In this document: in pieces, positions 1 through 6,062 of the stretch
How the letters are laid out: every line of letters starts with the position of its first letter
Numbering within the stretch: the stretch's first letter is position 1
From: Acetobacteraceae bacterium
GTDB taxonomy: Bacteria; Pseudomonadota; Alphaproteobacteria; Acetobacterales; Acetobacteraceae
Direction of reading: 5' to 3'
Assembly (NCBI GenBank): GCA_947446625.1
Contig: CANFIE010000185.1
Location: 1-7,623, forward strand
DNA length: 7,623 bases
Notes under the pieces: generated by a model
Databases searched by the model: none
What the model saw: only the letters and a program-made list of their open reading frames with translations
What the model was told of the DNA's origin: nothing
Made by a program: the position numbers and the translations under genes

Positions 1-245
1 GGGTCCAGCCCCGCCTGGGTCAGGAAGTGCCGCAACTCCGTCACCTGTTCCTTCTCCAGGCTGTGCTGCACATGGTGGAAGCCGTGGGTATGTCCGCCCA
101 GCTTCACAATCACCTGGCCATGCCCGCCATGGTTCACCTCGGCCCCGGCCTCCTCCAGCGCGGCATACACCTGCTTGGGGTCGATATTGCTGCTGGTCGG
201 GTGGGCAAAAATGGCGTGCAGCACGTTGCGATGCTTGTGGTTCAT
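1..245 (-). CDS. HicA-like small protein (type II toxin-antitoxin toxin family), 3' end beyond window
   Basis: Eighty-one residues are visible from an ATG at 245, preceded by a very good Shine-Dalgarno (AAGGAG at 258-253, 7-nt spacing). The frame is open to the left edge, so the C-terminus is missing. The start MNHKHRNVLHAIF, the middle GAEV-x6-GQVIVKLGG and the end LRHFLTQAGLDP resemble the short alpha-beta proteins annotated as HicA-family toxins that begin MNSKHRKTL and end in a helix before an aromatic/Gly-Leu-x-Pro tail. HicA proteins are small double-stranded-RNA-binding-fold mRNA interferases using a histidine; His42 in the GGHG turn is the best candidate here, and the protein is unusually His-rich. 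In this group a HicB antitoxin normally follows, which would lie left of position 1 and cannot be seen. It is the third gene of a minus-strand run, 68 bp after the CBS gene. Toxin activity is inferred from family resemblance only; a housekeeping RNA-binding role is possible. Confidence 0.72.
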   Translation of the reverse strand, partial: MNHKHRNVLHAIFAHPTSSNIDPKQVYAALEEAGAEVNHGGHGQVIVKLGGHTHGFHHVQHSLEKEQVTELRHFLTQAGLD

Positions 246-313
246 GGCCTTGCTCCTTCAATGCCGGAAGCTTGGCAAACCCCATCGCGCCCGTCCTTGC
301 GCGCCATCAAAAC

Positions 314-748
314 CTACCCCGCCGTGGCCACGTAGTGCTTCAATTCGGCGGCCTCCAGCTCGGCCTGCTCAATCCGCGCCTTCACCAGATCGCCAATGCT
401 CACCATGCCCGCCACCTGGTTGCCCACCAGCACCGGCAAGTGCCGGATTCGCCGGTCGGTCATCAGCGCCAGCGCTTCGGTCACCCGGGTTTCCGGCCCA
501 ATGGTGATCACGCTGCGGGTCATCAAATGCTTGGCCAGCAATTGCGTGGTGCCCGGCCCCTGCCCGGCCATGCCGCGCACAATATCCCGCTCGCTGATAA
601 TCCCCAGCATCCCGCCACGGGGGTCCGAAACCAGTGCCGCGCCAATCCGGTGCTGCGCCAGCGTCACCGCCACCTGATGGATGGTGTCGTCCGGGTTTAC
701 CGAGACAACCTGCGCGCCCTTGCGCTTGAGAATAGCGGAAATGACCAC
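314..748 (-). CDS. Two-CBS-domain protein (stand-alone CBS pair)
   Basis: A 144-aa protein made almost entirely of two CBS repeats, about residues 10-60 and 75-125. Each ends in the typical strand-turn-helix signature: G-I-I-S-E-R-D-I at 49-56 and G-M-V-S-I-G-D-L-V at 114-122. CBS pairs (Bateman modules) bind adenine nucleotides such as AMP, ATP or SAM and act as cytoplasmic energy or ligand sensors; which ligand is not visible. A Glu/Ala-rich helix (about 125-140) closes the protein, as in many short alphaproteobacterial CBS proteins. The frame could begin at a codon at 811, but the GTG at 748 is preferred. It has a G-rich ribosome site 7 nt upstream and begins just before the first CBS strand, whereas the extra 21 residues look like translated leader. 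It lies 109 bp after the ABC exporter and 68 bp before the HicA-like gene, in the same direction. Its target protein is unknown. Confidence 0.9.
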   Translation of the reverse strand: MVISAILKRKGAQVVSVNPDDTIHQVAVTLAQHRIGAALVSDPRGGMLGIISERDIVRGMAGQGPGTTQLLAKHLMTRSVITIGPETRVTEALALMTDRRIRHLPVLVGNQVAGMVSIGDLVKARIEQAELEAAELKHYVATAG

Positions 749-755
749 GATGCGT

Positions 756-762
756 CCCCTCC
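756..762 (-). promoter_or_regulatory. Ribosome binding site that decides the GTG start of the CBS gene
   Basis: On the minus strand GGAGGGG is followed by seven bases and then GTG (748-746). No comparable site precedes the more distal in-frame start at 811, so this site favours the 144-aa product. Confidence 0.6.
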
Positions 763-775
763 CTGCTCTGTCGGC

Positions 776-791
776 GGCGCAAGCCTGCGCC
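776..791 (-). other. Short perfect hairpin in the leader of the CBS gene
   Basis: GGCGCA (776-781) and TGCGCC (786-791) are perfect inverted arms of 6 bp around a 4-nt loop. The hairpin lies 27 nt upstream of the GTG start and would be in the 5' leader of the CBS transcript. It could affect translation or mRNA stability. In such G+C-rich DNA a 6-bp stem can occur by chance. Confidence 0.25.
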
Positions 792-828
792 CCGGCATGA
801 CAGAAAAGCAACGCAATTGCACAACCCA

Positions 829-845
829 GGCGCGAACTCCGCGCC
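829..845 (-). terminator. Candidate weak terminator hairpin after the ABC exporter
   Basis: GGCGCG (829-834) and CGCGCC (840-845) form a perfect all-G/C 6-bp stem with a 5-nt loop, 12 nt past the ABC stop codon in the direction of transcription. It is not followed by an uninterrupted U tract; only a TTTTC appears further on. At best it is a weak or Rho-assisted terminator or a 3'-end stabiliser that would set apart ABC and CBS expression. Confidence 0.25.
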
Positions 846-857
846 CGAGTCCCGCCC

Positions 858-2660
858 TCAATGCGCCGGGGGAGCCACCACCGGCGCCACGCCGGCGGTG
901 GCCGGGGTCAGCGCCGTGGTCAGCTGGGTCTTCACCAACTCGGCAAATTTCCCATCCATCTGCACCAGTTCCGCGAAAGTACCGCGCTCGGCAATCCGCC
1001 CGGCATCAAACACCAGAATCTCGTCGGCATCCTTCACCGTGGAAAGCCGGTGCGCGATGATGAAGGTGGTGCGCCCTTCCATCAGCGCCTTCAGCGCCTT
1101 GCTCACCCGTGCCTCGGTCGCCGCATCCAGCGCGCTGGTGGCCTCGTCCAGAATCAGCACCGGCGGGTCCTTCAGCAGCGCCCGCGCAATGGCCAAACGC
1201 TGCCTTTGTCCACCGCTCAAGGAAGCACCACGCTCGCCCACCAGCGTGTCGTAGCCATTCTGCTGCCGGGTGATGAAGTCATGCGCCTCGGCCATCCGGC
1301 AGGCGCGCTCCAACTCCTCCTGCGTGGCGTCGGGCTTGCCCACCAGCAGGTTGTCGCGAATGGTGCGGTTGAACAGCATGCTCTCCTGGAACACCACGCC
1401 GATATTCTTGCGCAGGCTGTCCAGCGTCACCGCGCGCACATCGTGCCCGTCCAGCGAAATACGGCCATCCACCGGGTCCCACAGGCGCTGCAGCAGCGCC
1501 ATGGCGGTGGATTTCCCCGCCCCGGTCTGGCCCACCAGCGCCACGGTCTTGCCCGGCGGCGCCTCGAAATTCACCTCGCTGAGAATGCGCGGCCCATGCG
1601 GGTAGCCAAAGCCCACATTCTCAAACACCACATGCCCGCTGGTGCGCGGCAGCACCACCGCATCCGGCGCCTCAGGCACCGAGGACCGCGCGTCCAGCAC
1701 GTCAAAGAACTCGCGCAGCGCCGGCGCATGCAGCACCAGCCCGGCCACGAAGCCCACCGCGCCTTCCAGCTTGCCAATCAGCAGCCCGGCAAAGCCCATG
1801 AAGCTGACAATCTCGCCCACCGTGGCAAAGCCATCCAGGTGCAGCATGGTGCCCAGCATGAAGATGGAGATGGTGGCAATGGTGCTGGCCGCCCGGGTCA
1901 GCACGCTCACCAGCGCCCACCAGTTCAGCACCGGGAATTGCCGCTCCAGCACCTGCTGCATGATGCCGCGGAAATTCGCCATCTCGCTGGCCATGCGGGT
2001 GAAGCTCTGCACCACCATCACATTGCTCAACGCGTCCTGCGCATTGCCGGCCAACTGGCTATGGAAGCGCGTCACCTCACCCTGCGCCGCCTCGGTCTTG
2101 CGGATGACAATGGCGGTCAGCACCGCGAACAGCACCACCAGCCCAATCAGCAGCAGCGCCAGCCGCCAGTTGAGGAACAGCGTCAGCGGCAGCAGCACCA
2201 GCGCGGCGATGATGGTCGACAGATGCTCGCGGAAAAAACCCAGCCACTGGCCGAACAGGTTGTCGCTGCCAACCAGCATCACCTTCATCAGCCGGCCAGA
2301 CTGGATATCGCCATGGAAGGAAAGCGGCAGCGACAGCACATGCTGGAAGAACTGCGCCATGGCCACCAGCCGGTTGCGGTGAGACATGCGGTCCGCCAGC
2401 AGCGCCACCGAAACATTGGCGCCAATGGAGGAAAGCCCCACGCTGGACCACAGCGCCAGCAGTTCCAGCGCCTGCACCCACACCGCATGGCGGTCCAGTT
2501 GCTCGGCCCGGGTCAGCACGTCAATCACCCGGCCGAACAGCACCGGCTCCAGGAATTGCAGCGCCGCCATCACCACATTGGCCAGGGCCAGGCCCACCGC
2601 CACCTTTCGGTCCGGTCCCAACTGCCCCAGCACCCGGGTATAGAGCTTGAAGAAATCCAT
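858..2660 (-). CDS. ABC exporter half-transporter, NdvA/ChvA (glucan exporter)-like: fused permease and ATPase
   Basis: A 600-aa type IV (ABCB-like) exporter half; a homodimer would make the full inner-membrane pump. The N-terminal ~310 residues hold the hydrophobic transmembrane domain, with clear segments near 20-45, 60-85, 143-185 and 255-310. The ATPase follows: A-loop Tyr353, Walker A GQTGAGKST (377-385), Q-loop Gln425, signature LSGGQ (481-485), Walker B VLILDEA (501-507), D-loop SALD (509-512) and H-loop His537. All catalytic residues are intact. The stretch FPVLNWWALVSVLTRAAST (242-260), continuing to GTMLH and VGEIVSFMGFAGLLI, closely matches my memory of NdvA/ChvA, which export cyclic beta-1,2-glucan in rhizobia and agrobacteria. 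The NdvA length (about 590 aa) also fits. Substrate is inferred; no glucan synthase is in view. The start is the ATG at 2660 (weak GAGG upstream), giving the usual short N-terminus; an in-frame TTG at 2723 is less likely. The C-terminal ~20 residues are Ala/Pro/Thr-rich. It heads the minus-strand group. Confidence 0.93.
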   Translation of the reverse strand: MDFFKLYTRVLGQLGPDRKVAVGLALANVVMAALQFLEPVLFGRVIDVLTRAEQLDRHAVWVQALELLALWSSVGLSSIGANVSVALLADRMSHRNRLVAMAQFFQHVLSLPLSFHGDIQSGRLMKVMLVGSDNLFGQWLGFFREHLSTIIAALVLLPLTLFLNWRLALLLIGLVVLFAVLTAIVIRKTEAAQGEVTRFHSQLAGNAQDALSNVMVVQSFTRMASEMANFRGIMQQVLERQFPVLNWWALVSVLTRAASTIATISIFMLGTMLHLDGFATVGEIVSFMGFAGLLIGKLEGAVGFVAGLVLHAPALREFFDVLDARSSVPEAPDAVVLPRTSGHVVFENVGFGYPHGPRILSEVNFEAPPGKTVALVGQTGAGKSTAMALLQRLWDPVDGRISLDGHDVRAVTLDSLRKNIGVVFQESMLFNRTIRDNLLVGKPDATQEELERACRMAEAHDFITRQQNGYDTLVGERGASLSGGQRQRLAIARALLKDPPVLILDEATSALDAATEARVSKALKALMEGRTTFIIAHRLSTVKDADEILVFDAGRIAERGTFAELVQMDGKFAELVKTQLTTALTPATAGVAPVVAPPAH

Positions 2661-2836
2661 GCCGCGCCGCCTCAGTCGGGGAACGCCCCCATATCGCCGC
2701 CAAACTAACCATGTGGGCGCCAAGGTGAAGAGCTAACCGCGCCAGGGCTTGCCCGCCCCTCAACAATCGTGCAGCAAGATTGCAAAATCGCCATCCACGC
2801 GGCCCACTTGGCCGCCTGAGGCCCGAGGAACCAGCC
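2661..2836. promoter_or_regulatory. Divergent intergenic region between the ABC exporter and the receptor array
   Basis: This 176-bp stretch holds no convincing gene and must carry promoters for both directions. On the minus strand TTCACC, 16 bases, then TAGTTT (ending near 2705) is a possible -35/-10 pair. On the plus side the sequence turns locally A+T-richer at about 2758-2790, where CAATC (2764-2768) and GATTG (2778-2782) form an imperfect dyad that might be an operator upstream of the first receptor gene. Neither promoter has strong consensus boxes, so exact positions are tentative. No adjacent regulator gene is visible. Confidence 0.35.
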
Positions 2837-3835
2837 ATGGCCGCCACCCAAGCCCGCCGTACCCTGCTGGCCAGCGCCCTGCTGCTGCCCGCCCTGGTTC
2901 CCGCCCTGGCTCGCGCCCAAACCCCGCCCGGCTGGCCCAACCGCCCTTTCCGCATGATCGTGCCCGTCCCCCCAGGCGGCACCACCGACATTCTGGCCCG
3001 CATGATGGCCGAGGGCCTGGCGCAGAACCTGGGCCAGCCCGTGGTGGCGGAAAACCGGGGCGGCGCCGGCGGCGCGGTGGGCGCCGAACTAGCCGCCCGC
3101 ATGGCACCCGATGGCTATAACCTGTTCTTCGCCACCATCGGCAGCGCCGCCATCAACCCGCAACTCATGCCCCGGCTGAACTACCGGCCCGAGGATCTGG
3201 TCCCGGTCTCCCTCTTCGCCGACCTGCCCAATATCGTCTCGGTCAGCAAGCGCTCGCCCTTCACCACCCTGGCGCAGATGCTCACCCATGCCCGCGCCAA
3301 CCCCGGCAAGCTCAGCTTCGCCTCCTCGGGCATCGGCTCTTCGCTGCATCTCTCCGGCGAGATGCTGAAGGCCATGGCCGGGGTGGACATGCTCCATGTT
3401 CCCTTCCGCGGCGGGTCCGACACGGCCAACGAGATCATCGCCGGCCGGGTGGATTTCGGCGTCAACAACCTGCCCAGCGCGGTGGAACTCATCCGCGCCG
3501 GGGAGATGCGCGGCCTGGCCGTCACCTCCGCCACCCGCACCCCTGCCCTGCCGGATGTGCCCACCGTGGCGGAAACCCAGGGCTTTCCCCTCGCAACCTA
3601 TGAGGCCACGGCCTGGTTCGGCCTGCAGGTGCCGCGCGGCACGCCGGAAGGCGTCATCACCCGGCTCAACGCCGCGCTCAACGCCACCCTGGCCGAACCC
3701 GCCGTGCGCCAGCGCCTGACCATGCTGGGCGCCGTGCCCCAGGGCGGCCCGCCGGAAGCCTTCGCCCGCTACATCGCCGCCGAGAACATCAAGTGGCGCG
3801 ACGTCATCCGCGCCAGCGGCGCCACGGCGGGGTAA
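2837..3835 (+). CDS. Bug/TctC-family tripartite tricarboxylate transporter substrate-binding protein, copy 1
   Basis: A 332-aa periplasmic receptor of the Bug family, whose members capture small carboxylated or amidated solutes and hand them to a TctA/TctB-type membrane complex. The signal peptide has RRTLL at 7-11, a Leu/Ala core and a probable cut after ARA (25-27). Family landmarks follow in order: WPNRP (33-37), ligand loop PPGGTTD (45-51), ENRGGAGG (72-79), PDGYN (91-95), SSGIGSSLH (163-171), HVPFRGG (187-193), DVPT (240-243) and WFGL (260-263). Length is normal for a complete Bug protein. The start is the ATG at 2837, with GAGGAA 6 nt upstream; an in-frame TTG at 2780 lacks a ribosome site and would add 19 residues before the signal. 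It opens the array, 77 bp before copy 2. It lacks the KPED-RVPN block of copies 2-4 (RPEDLVPV-ADLPN instead) and has a shorter C-terminal loop. The ligand cannot be read from sequence. Confidence 0.95.
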   Translation: MAATQARRTLLASALLLPALVPALARAQTPPGWPNRPFRMIVPVPPGGTTDILARMMAEGLAQNLGQPVVAENRGGAGGAVGAELAARMAPDGYNLFFATIGSAAINPQLMPRLNYRPEDLVPVSLFADLPNIVSVSKRSPFTTLAQMLTHARANPGKLSFASSGIGSSLHLSGEMLKAMAGVDMLHVPFRGGSDTANEIIAGRVDFGVNNLPSAVELIRAGEMRGLAVTSATRTPALPDVPTVAETQGFPLATYEATAWFGLQVPRGTPEGVITRLNAALNATLAEPAVRQRLTMLGAVPQGGPPEAFARYIAAENIKWRDVIRASGATAG

Positions 3836-3881
3836 GCCAGCGCTTCCCTCCGCCGCGGCTTTCGCTCACCATGGCAACCAA

Positions 3882-3896
3882 CGGCCCGAATGGCCG
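3882..3896 (+). other. Small hairpin just upstream of the copy 2 ribosome site
   Basis: CGGCC (3882-3886) and GGCCG (3892-3896) are perfect 5-bp arms around a 5-nt loop. The hairpin ends 4 nt before the AAGGAA (3901-3906) that serves the copy 2 ATG. In a transcript read through from copy 1 it might protect the 5' end or tune initiation. It may be chance in this composition. No terminator with a U tract is visible in the 77-bp gap, so co-transcription of copies 1 and 2 is plausible. Confidence 0.2.
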
Positions 3897-3912
3897 ACCC
3901 AAGGAAATCGTC

Positions 3913-4899
3913 ATGCTCCTCCGCCGCCGTTCGCTGCTCGCCGCCCCCCTGCTGCTCGCCACCCCGGCCCTGGCGCAGGGCGGCTTCCCCAACAAGTCCA
4001 TCCGCCTGGTGGTGGGCTTCACCCCGGCCGGCACCACCGACATCGCCGCCCGCATCCTGGCCCAGGCCCTGGGCCAGCGGCTGGGCCAGCAGGTTATTGT
4101 GGAAAACCGCCCCGGCGCCGGCAGCAACATCGCCAATGAACTGGTCGCTAAGGCCGACCCCGATGGCTACACCCTGCTGATGTCCACCATCAGCAGCGCC
4201 GCCATCAATTACGGCCTGTACGGCGCCCGCATGCCCATCAAGCCCGAGGATCTTGCCTCGGTCGGCCTGCTGCTGCGCGTGCCCAATGTCATCTTCGTCA
4301 CCAACAGCCTGCCCGTCCGCTCGCTCCGGGAACTGGTGGCCTATGCCAAGGCCAACCCGGGCAAGCTGAACAATGGCAGCAGCGGCAGCGGCACAAGCCT
4401 GCACATGACCGGCGAATTGCTGAAGGCCGAGGCCGGCATCGAGATGACCCATGTGCCCTTCCGCGGTTCGGGCCCCATGCTCCAGGAAGTCATCGCCGGC
4501 CGTATCGAGGTTGCGGTGGACAACCTGCCCAGCGTCATCGGCCACCTGAAGGAAGGCCGCCTGCGCCCCCTGGCCATGACCACCGCCACCCGCAGCCCCG
4601 CCATGCCGGAAGTTCCCACCACCGCCGAGCAGGGCTTTCCGGGCGTGGAAGCCACCGCCTGGTTCGGCCTGCAGGCCCCGGCCCGCACCCCGCGTGAGAT
4701 CATCACCCGCCTGGGCGCCGAAATGAACGCCGTGGTGCATGACACCGCCACCTGGGCGCGGCTGGAGGAACTGGGCGGCATGAAGCCCGATGTTGGCCCC
4801 AACCACGGCACCACACCCGAAGGTTTTGACCGCTTCATTCGCGCCGAGATCGCCAAATGGGGCGAAGTGGTGCGGCGCAGCGGCGCCACGGTGGATTAG
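3913..4899 (+). CDS. Bug/TctC-family tripartite tricarboxylate transporter substrate-binding protein, copy 2
   Basis: A 328-aa periplasmic solute receptor. The signal peptide has a triple Arg followed by SLL (4-9), a Leu/Ala core and a likely cut after ALA (19-21). The ligand loop reads TPAGTTD (37-43), with Ala replacing the first Gly of the usual PGG. Then come ENRPGAGS (64-71), PDGYT (83-87), the subgroup block KPED (110-113) with LLRVPN (120-125), SSGSGTSLH (156-164), VPFRGS (181-186), EVPT (233-236) and WFGLQ (250-254). The C-terminal loop (about 291-305) is a few residues longer than in copies 3 and 4 and contains Gly-Pro-Asn-His-Gly. The start is the ATG at 3913 with AAGGAA 6 nt upstream; an earlier in-frame ATG at 3871 has no ribosome site and would bury the signal peptide. 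It shares most features with copies 3 and 4. A strong hairpin lies 79 bp after its stop, so its transcript may end there. Confidence 0.95.
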   Translation: MLLRRRSLLAAPLLLATPALAQGGFPNKSIRLVVGFTPAGTTDIAARILAQALGQRLGQQVIVENRPGAGSNIANELVAKADPDGYTLLMSTISSAAINYGLYGARMPIKPEDLASVGLLLRVPNVIFVTNSLPVRSLRELVAYAKANPGKLNNGSSGSGTSLHMTGELLKAEAGIEMTHVPFRGSGPMLQEVIAGRIEVAVDNLPSVIGHLKEGRLRPLAMTTATRSPAMPEVPTTAEQGFPGVEATAWFGLQAPARTPREIITRLGAEMNAVVHDTATWARLEELGGMKPDVGPNHGTTPEGFDRFIRAEIAKWGEVVRRSGATVD

Positions 4900-4922
4900 C
4901 GCCTGATCCGCTGAGGCGGCAT

Positions 4923-4963
4923 CGCCGGAGCGGTGAAGCAGTCCCTCAAACAACGCCGGAGCG
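4923..4963. repeat. 10-bp direct repeat in the copy 2 / copy 3 spacer
   Basis: CGCCGGAGCG occurs at 4923-4932 and again at 4954-4963, a 31-bp period, or about three helical turns. Such spacing could place two protein sites on the same DNA face, but the motif is all G/C apart from one A and may be coincidental. Confidence 0.25.
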
Positions 4964-4978
4964 CGCCAGGATAGTTCC

Positions 4979-5010
4979 GGCCAGGGGGCAACCGCCCCTT
5001 CCCCCTGGCC
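4979..5010 (+). terminator. Strong perfect inverted repeat between receptor copies 2 and 3, probable terminator or attenuator
   Basis: GGCCAGGGGG (4979-4988) and CCCCCTGGCC (5001-5010) are perfectly complementary 10-bp arms around a 12-nt loop. This is the strongest hairpin I see in the window. It lies in the 159-bp gap after copy 2. The downstream sequence is TAAATC rather than a U tract, so it is not a classic Rho-independent terminator. It could still stop or pause polymerase, block 3' exonucleases, or act as a processing site giving copies 2 and 3 different mRNA levels. The loop can also pair with part of the stem (GGGGC 4985-4989 with GCCCC 4994-4998), giving an alternative fold. Being symmetric, it could act in either direction. 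Confidence 0.6.
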
Positions 5011-5047
5011 TAAATCTCGCGCACCATCCCCGCACAAAAAAGCAAAC

Positions 5048-5053
5048 GGGGAA
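5048..5053 (+). promoter_or_regulatory. Ribosome binding site supporting the TTG start of copy 3
   Basis: GGGGAA ends 5 nt before a TTG at 5059. No in-frame ATG or GTG lies near the signal peptide, so this site is the main evidence for a TTG start. Confidence 0.6.
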
Positions 5054-5058
5054 ACGCC

Positions 5059-6060
5059 TTGCCCAGCCGTCGCACGCTCCTTGCCAGCGCCCTGGCCGCG
5101 CCGCTCGCCCTCCCTGCGGCGCTCGCCCGCGCACAGGGCGCCTGGTCCCCCACGCGCCCCATCCGCCTCGTCATCCCCTTCACCCCTGCCGGCACCACCG
5201 ATCTTGTCGGCCGCATCGGCGCCGAGCGCCTGGCCGCCCGCCTCGGCCAACAGGTCATCGTGGAAAACCGCGCCGGCGCCGGCGGCAATGTCGGTGCCGA
5301 ATACGTCGCCAAGGCCGAGCCGGACGGCCACACCCTGCTGCTCACCACCATCGGCACCGGCGCCATCAACTTCGCCGTCTATGGCGACAAAATGCCCTAC
5401 AAGCCCGAGGATCTGCGCGCCGTCGGCATGTTCATCCGCGTGCCCAATGTGCTCATGGTGCGCAAGGGCCTGCCGGTGAACAGCATCGCCGAGCTCACCG
5501 CCCTGGCCAAAACCCGCAATGGCGGCCTGAACTACGGCACCGCCGGCATCGGCAGCAGCCCGCATGTCTGCACCGAACTCTACAAGATCATGGCCGGCAT
5601 CGAGATGACGCACATCCCCTATCGCGGCAGCGCACCGATGATGACCGAACTCATGGCCGGCCGGGTTGATGTCGGCATGGACAATATCCCCTCCGCCCTG
5701 GCGCATTGCCGCGAGGGTACCGTCCACGCCCTGGCCACCACCGGCAACCGCCGCAGCGCCGTGCTGCCCAACCTGCCCACCATGCAGGAAGCCGGGCTGC
5801 CGGGCTTCGAGACCACCGCCTGGTTCGGCGTCCTCGCCCCCGCCGCCACGCCCGCCGCCGCCATCGCCCGGCTGGGGCATGAAATCGACGGCATCGTGAA
5901 GGAAGCCGCCTTCCAGGCCCGCATGGCCGAATTCGGCGGCGAACTCCCCGCCCTCACGCCCGATGGCGGCTCTTCGCCCGCCGGCTTTGAAGCCTTCATC
6001 GCCACCGAGCGCACCAAATGGGCCGATGTTGCCCGGCGCAGCGGGGCACGGGTGGAATGA
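5059..6060 (+). CDS. Bug/TctC-family tripartite tricarboxylate transporter substrate-binding protein, copy 3 (TTG start)
   Basis: A 333-aa periplasmic solute receptor. The frame opens at a TTG with a GGGGAA ribosome site, giving MPSRRTLLAS, an Ala/Leu core and a likely cut after ARA (23-25); no ATG could replace it without losing the signal peptide. Landmarks: ligand loop TPAGTTD (42-48), ENRAGAGG (69-76), PDGHT (88-92, His91 replacing the usual Tyr), KPED (115-118) with RVPN (127-130), TAGIGSSPHV (161-170), IPYRGS (186-191), NLPT (238-241) and WFGV (255-258). It is the most deviant of the copy 2-4 subgroup: besides His91 it has Tyr in place of Phe in the PFRG motif and two cysteines (Cys171, Cys217). 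It follows a 159-bp spacer with a strong hairpin, and its stop overlaps or nearly touches the start of copy 4, which implies co-translation with it. The ligand is unknown; the changes suggest a different one from its neighbours. Confidence 0.93.
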   Translation: MPSRRTLLASALAAPLALPAALARAQGAWSPTRPIRLVIPFTPAGTTDLVGRIGAERLAARLGQQVIVENRAGAGGNVGAEYVAKAEPDGHTLLLTTIGTGAINFAVYGDKMPYKPEDLRAVGMFIRVPNVLMVRKGLPVNSIAELTALAKTRNGGLNYGTAGIGSSPHVCTELYKIMAGIEMTHIPYRGSAPMMTELMAGRVDVGMDNIPSALAHCREGTVHALATTGNRRSAVLPNLPTMQEAGLPGFETTAWFGVLAPAATPAAAIARLGHEIDGIVKEAAFQARMAEFGGELPALTPDGGSSPAGFEAFIATERTKWADVARRSGARVE

Positions 6061-6062
6061 CC

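Noticed and set aside
272..1060. A 262-codon plus-strand open frame across the CBS gene and the ABC 3' end
   Set aside because: It runs antisense to two well-supported genes and a spacer and has Pro/Arg/His-rich, domainless sequence.
861..2708. A 615-codon plus-strand open frame opposite the ABC exporter
   Set aside because: The product is His/Gln/Arg-rich without domains, while the minus strand carries every ABC motif intact. It is a composition-driven shadow.
2780..2836. N-terminal extension of receptor copy 1 from a TTG
   Set aside because: No ribosome site precedes it, and it would place 19 polar residues before a complete signal peptide; the ATG at 2837 has GAGGAA at ideal spacing.
2521..3102. 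A 193-codon minus-strand frame spanning the divergent spacer
   Set aside because: It overlaps the signal peptide region of copy 1 in antisense and the ABC start in another frame. Its Arg/Gly/Ala-rich product has no family features, so I left the spacer as non-coding.
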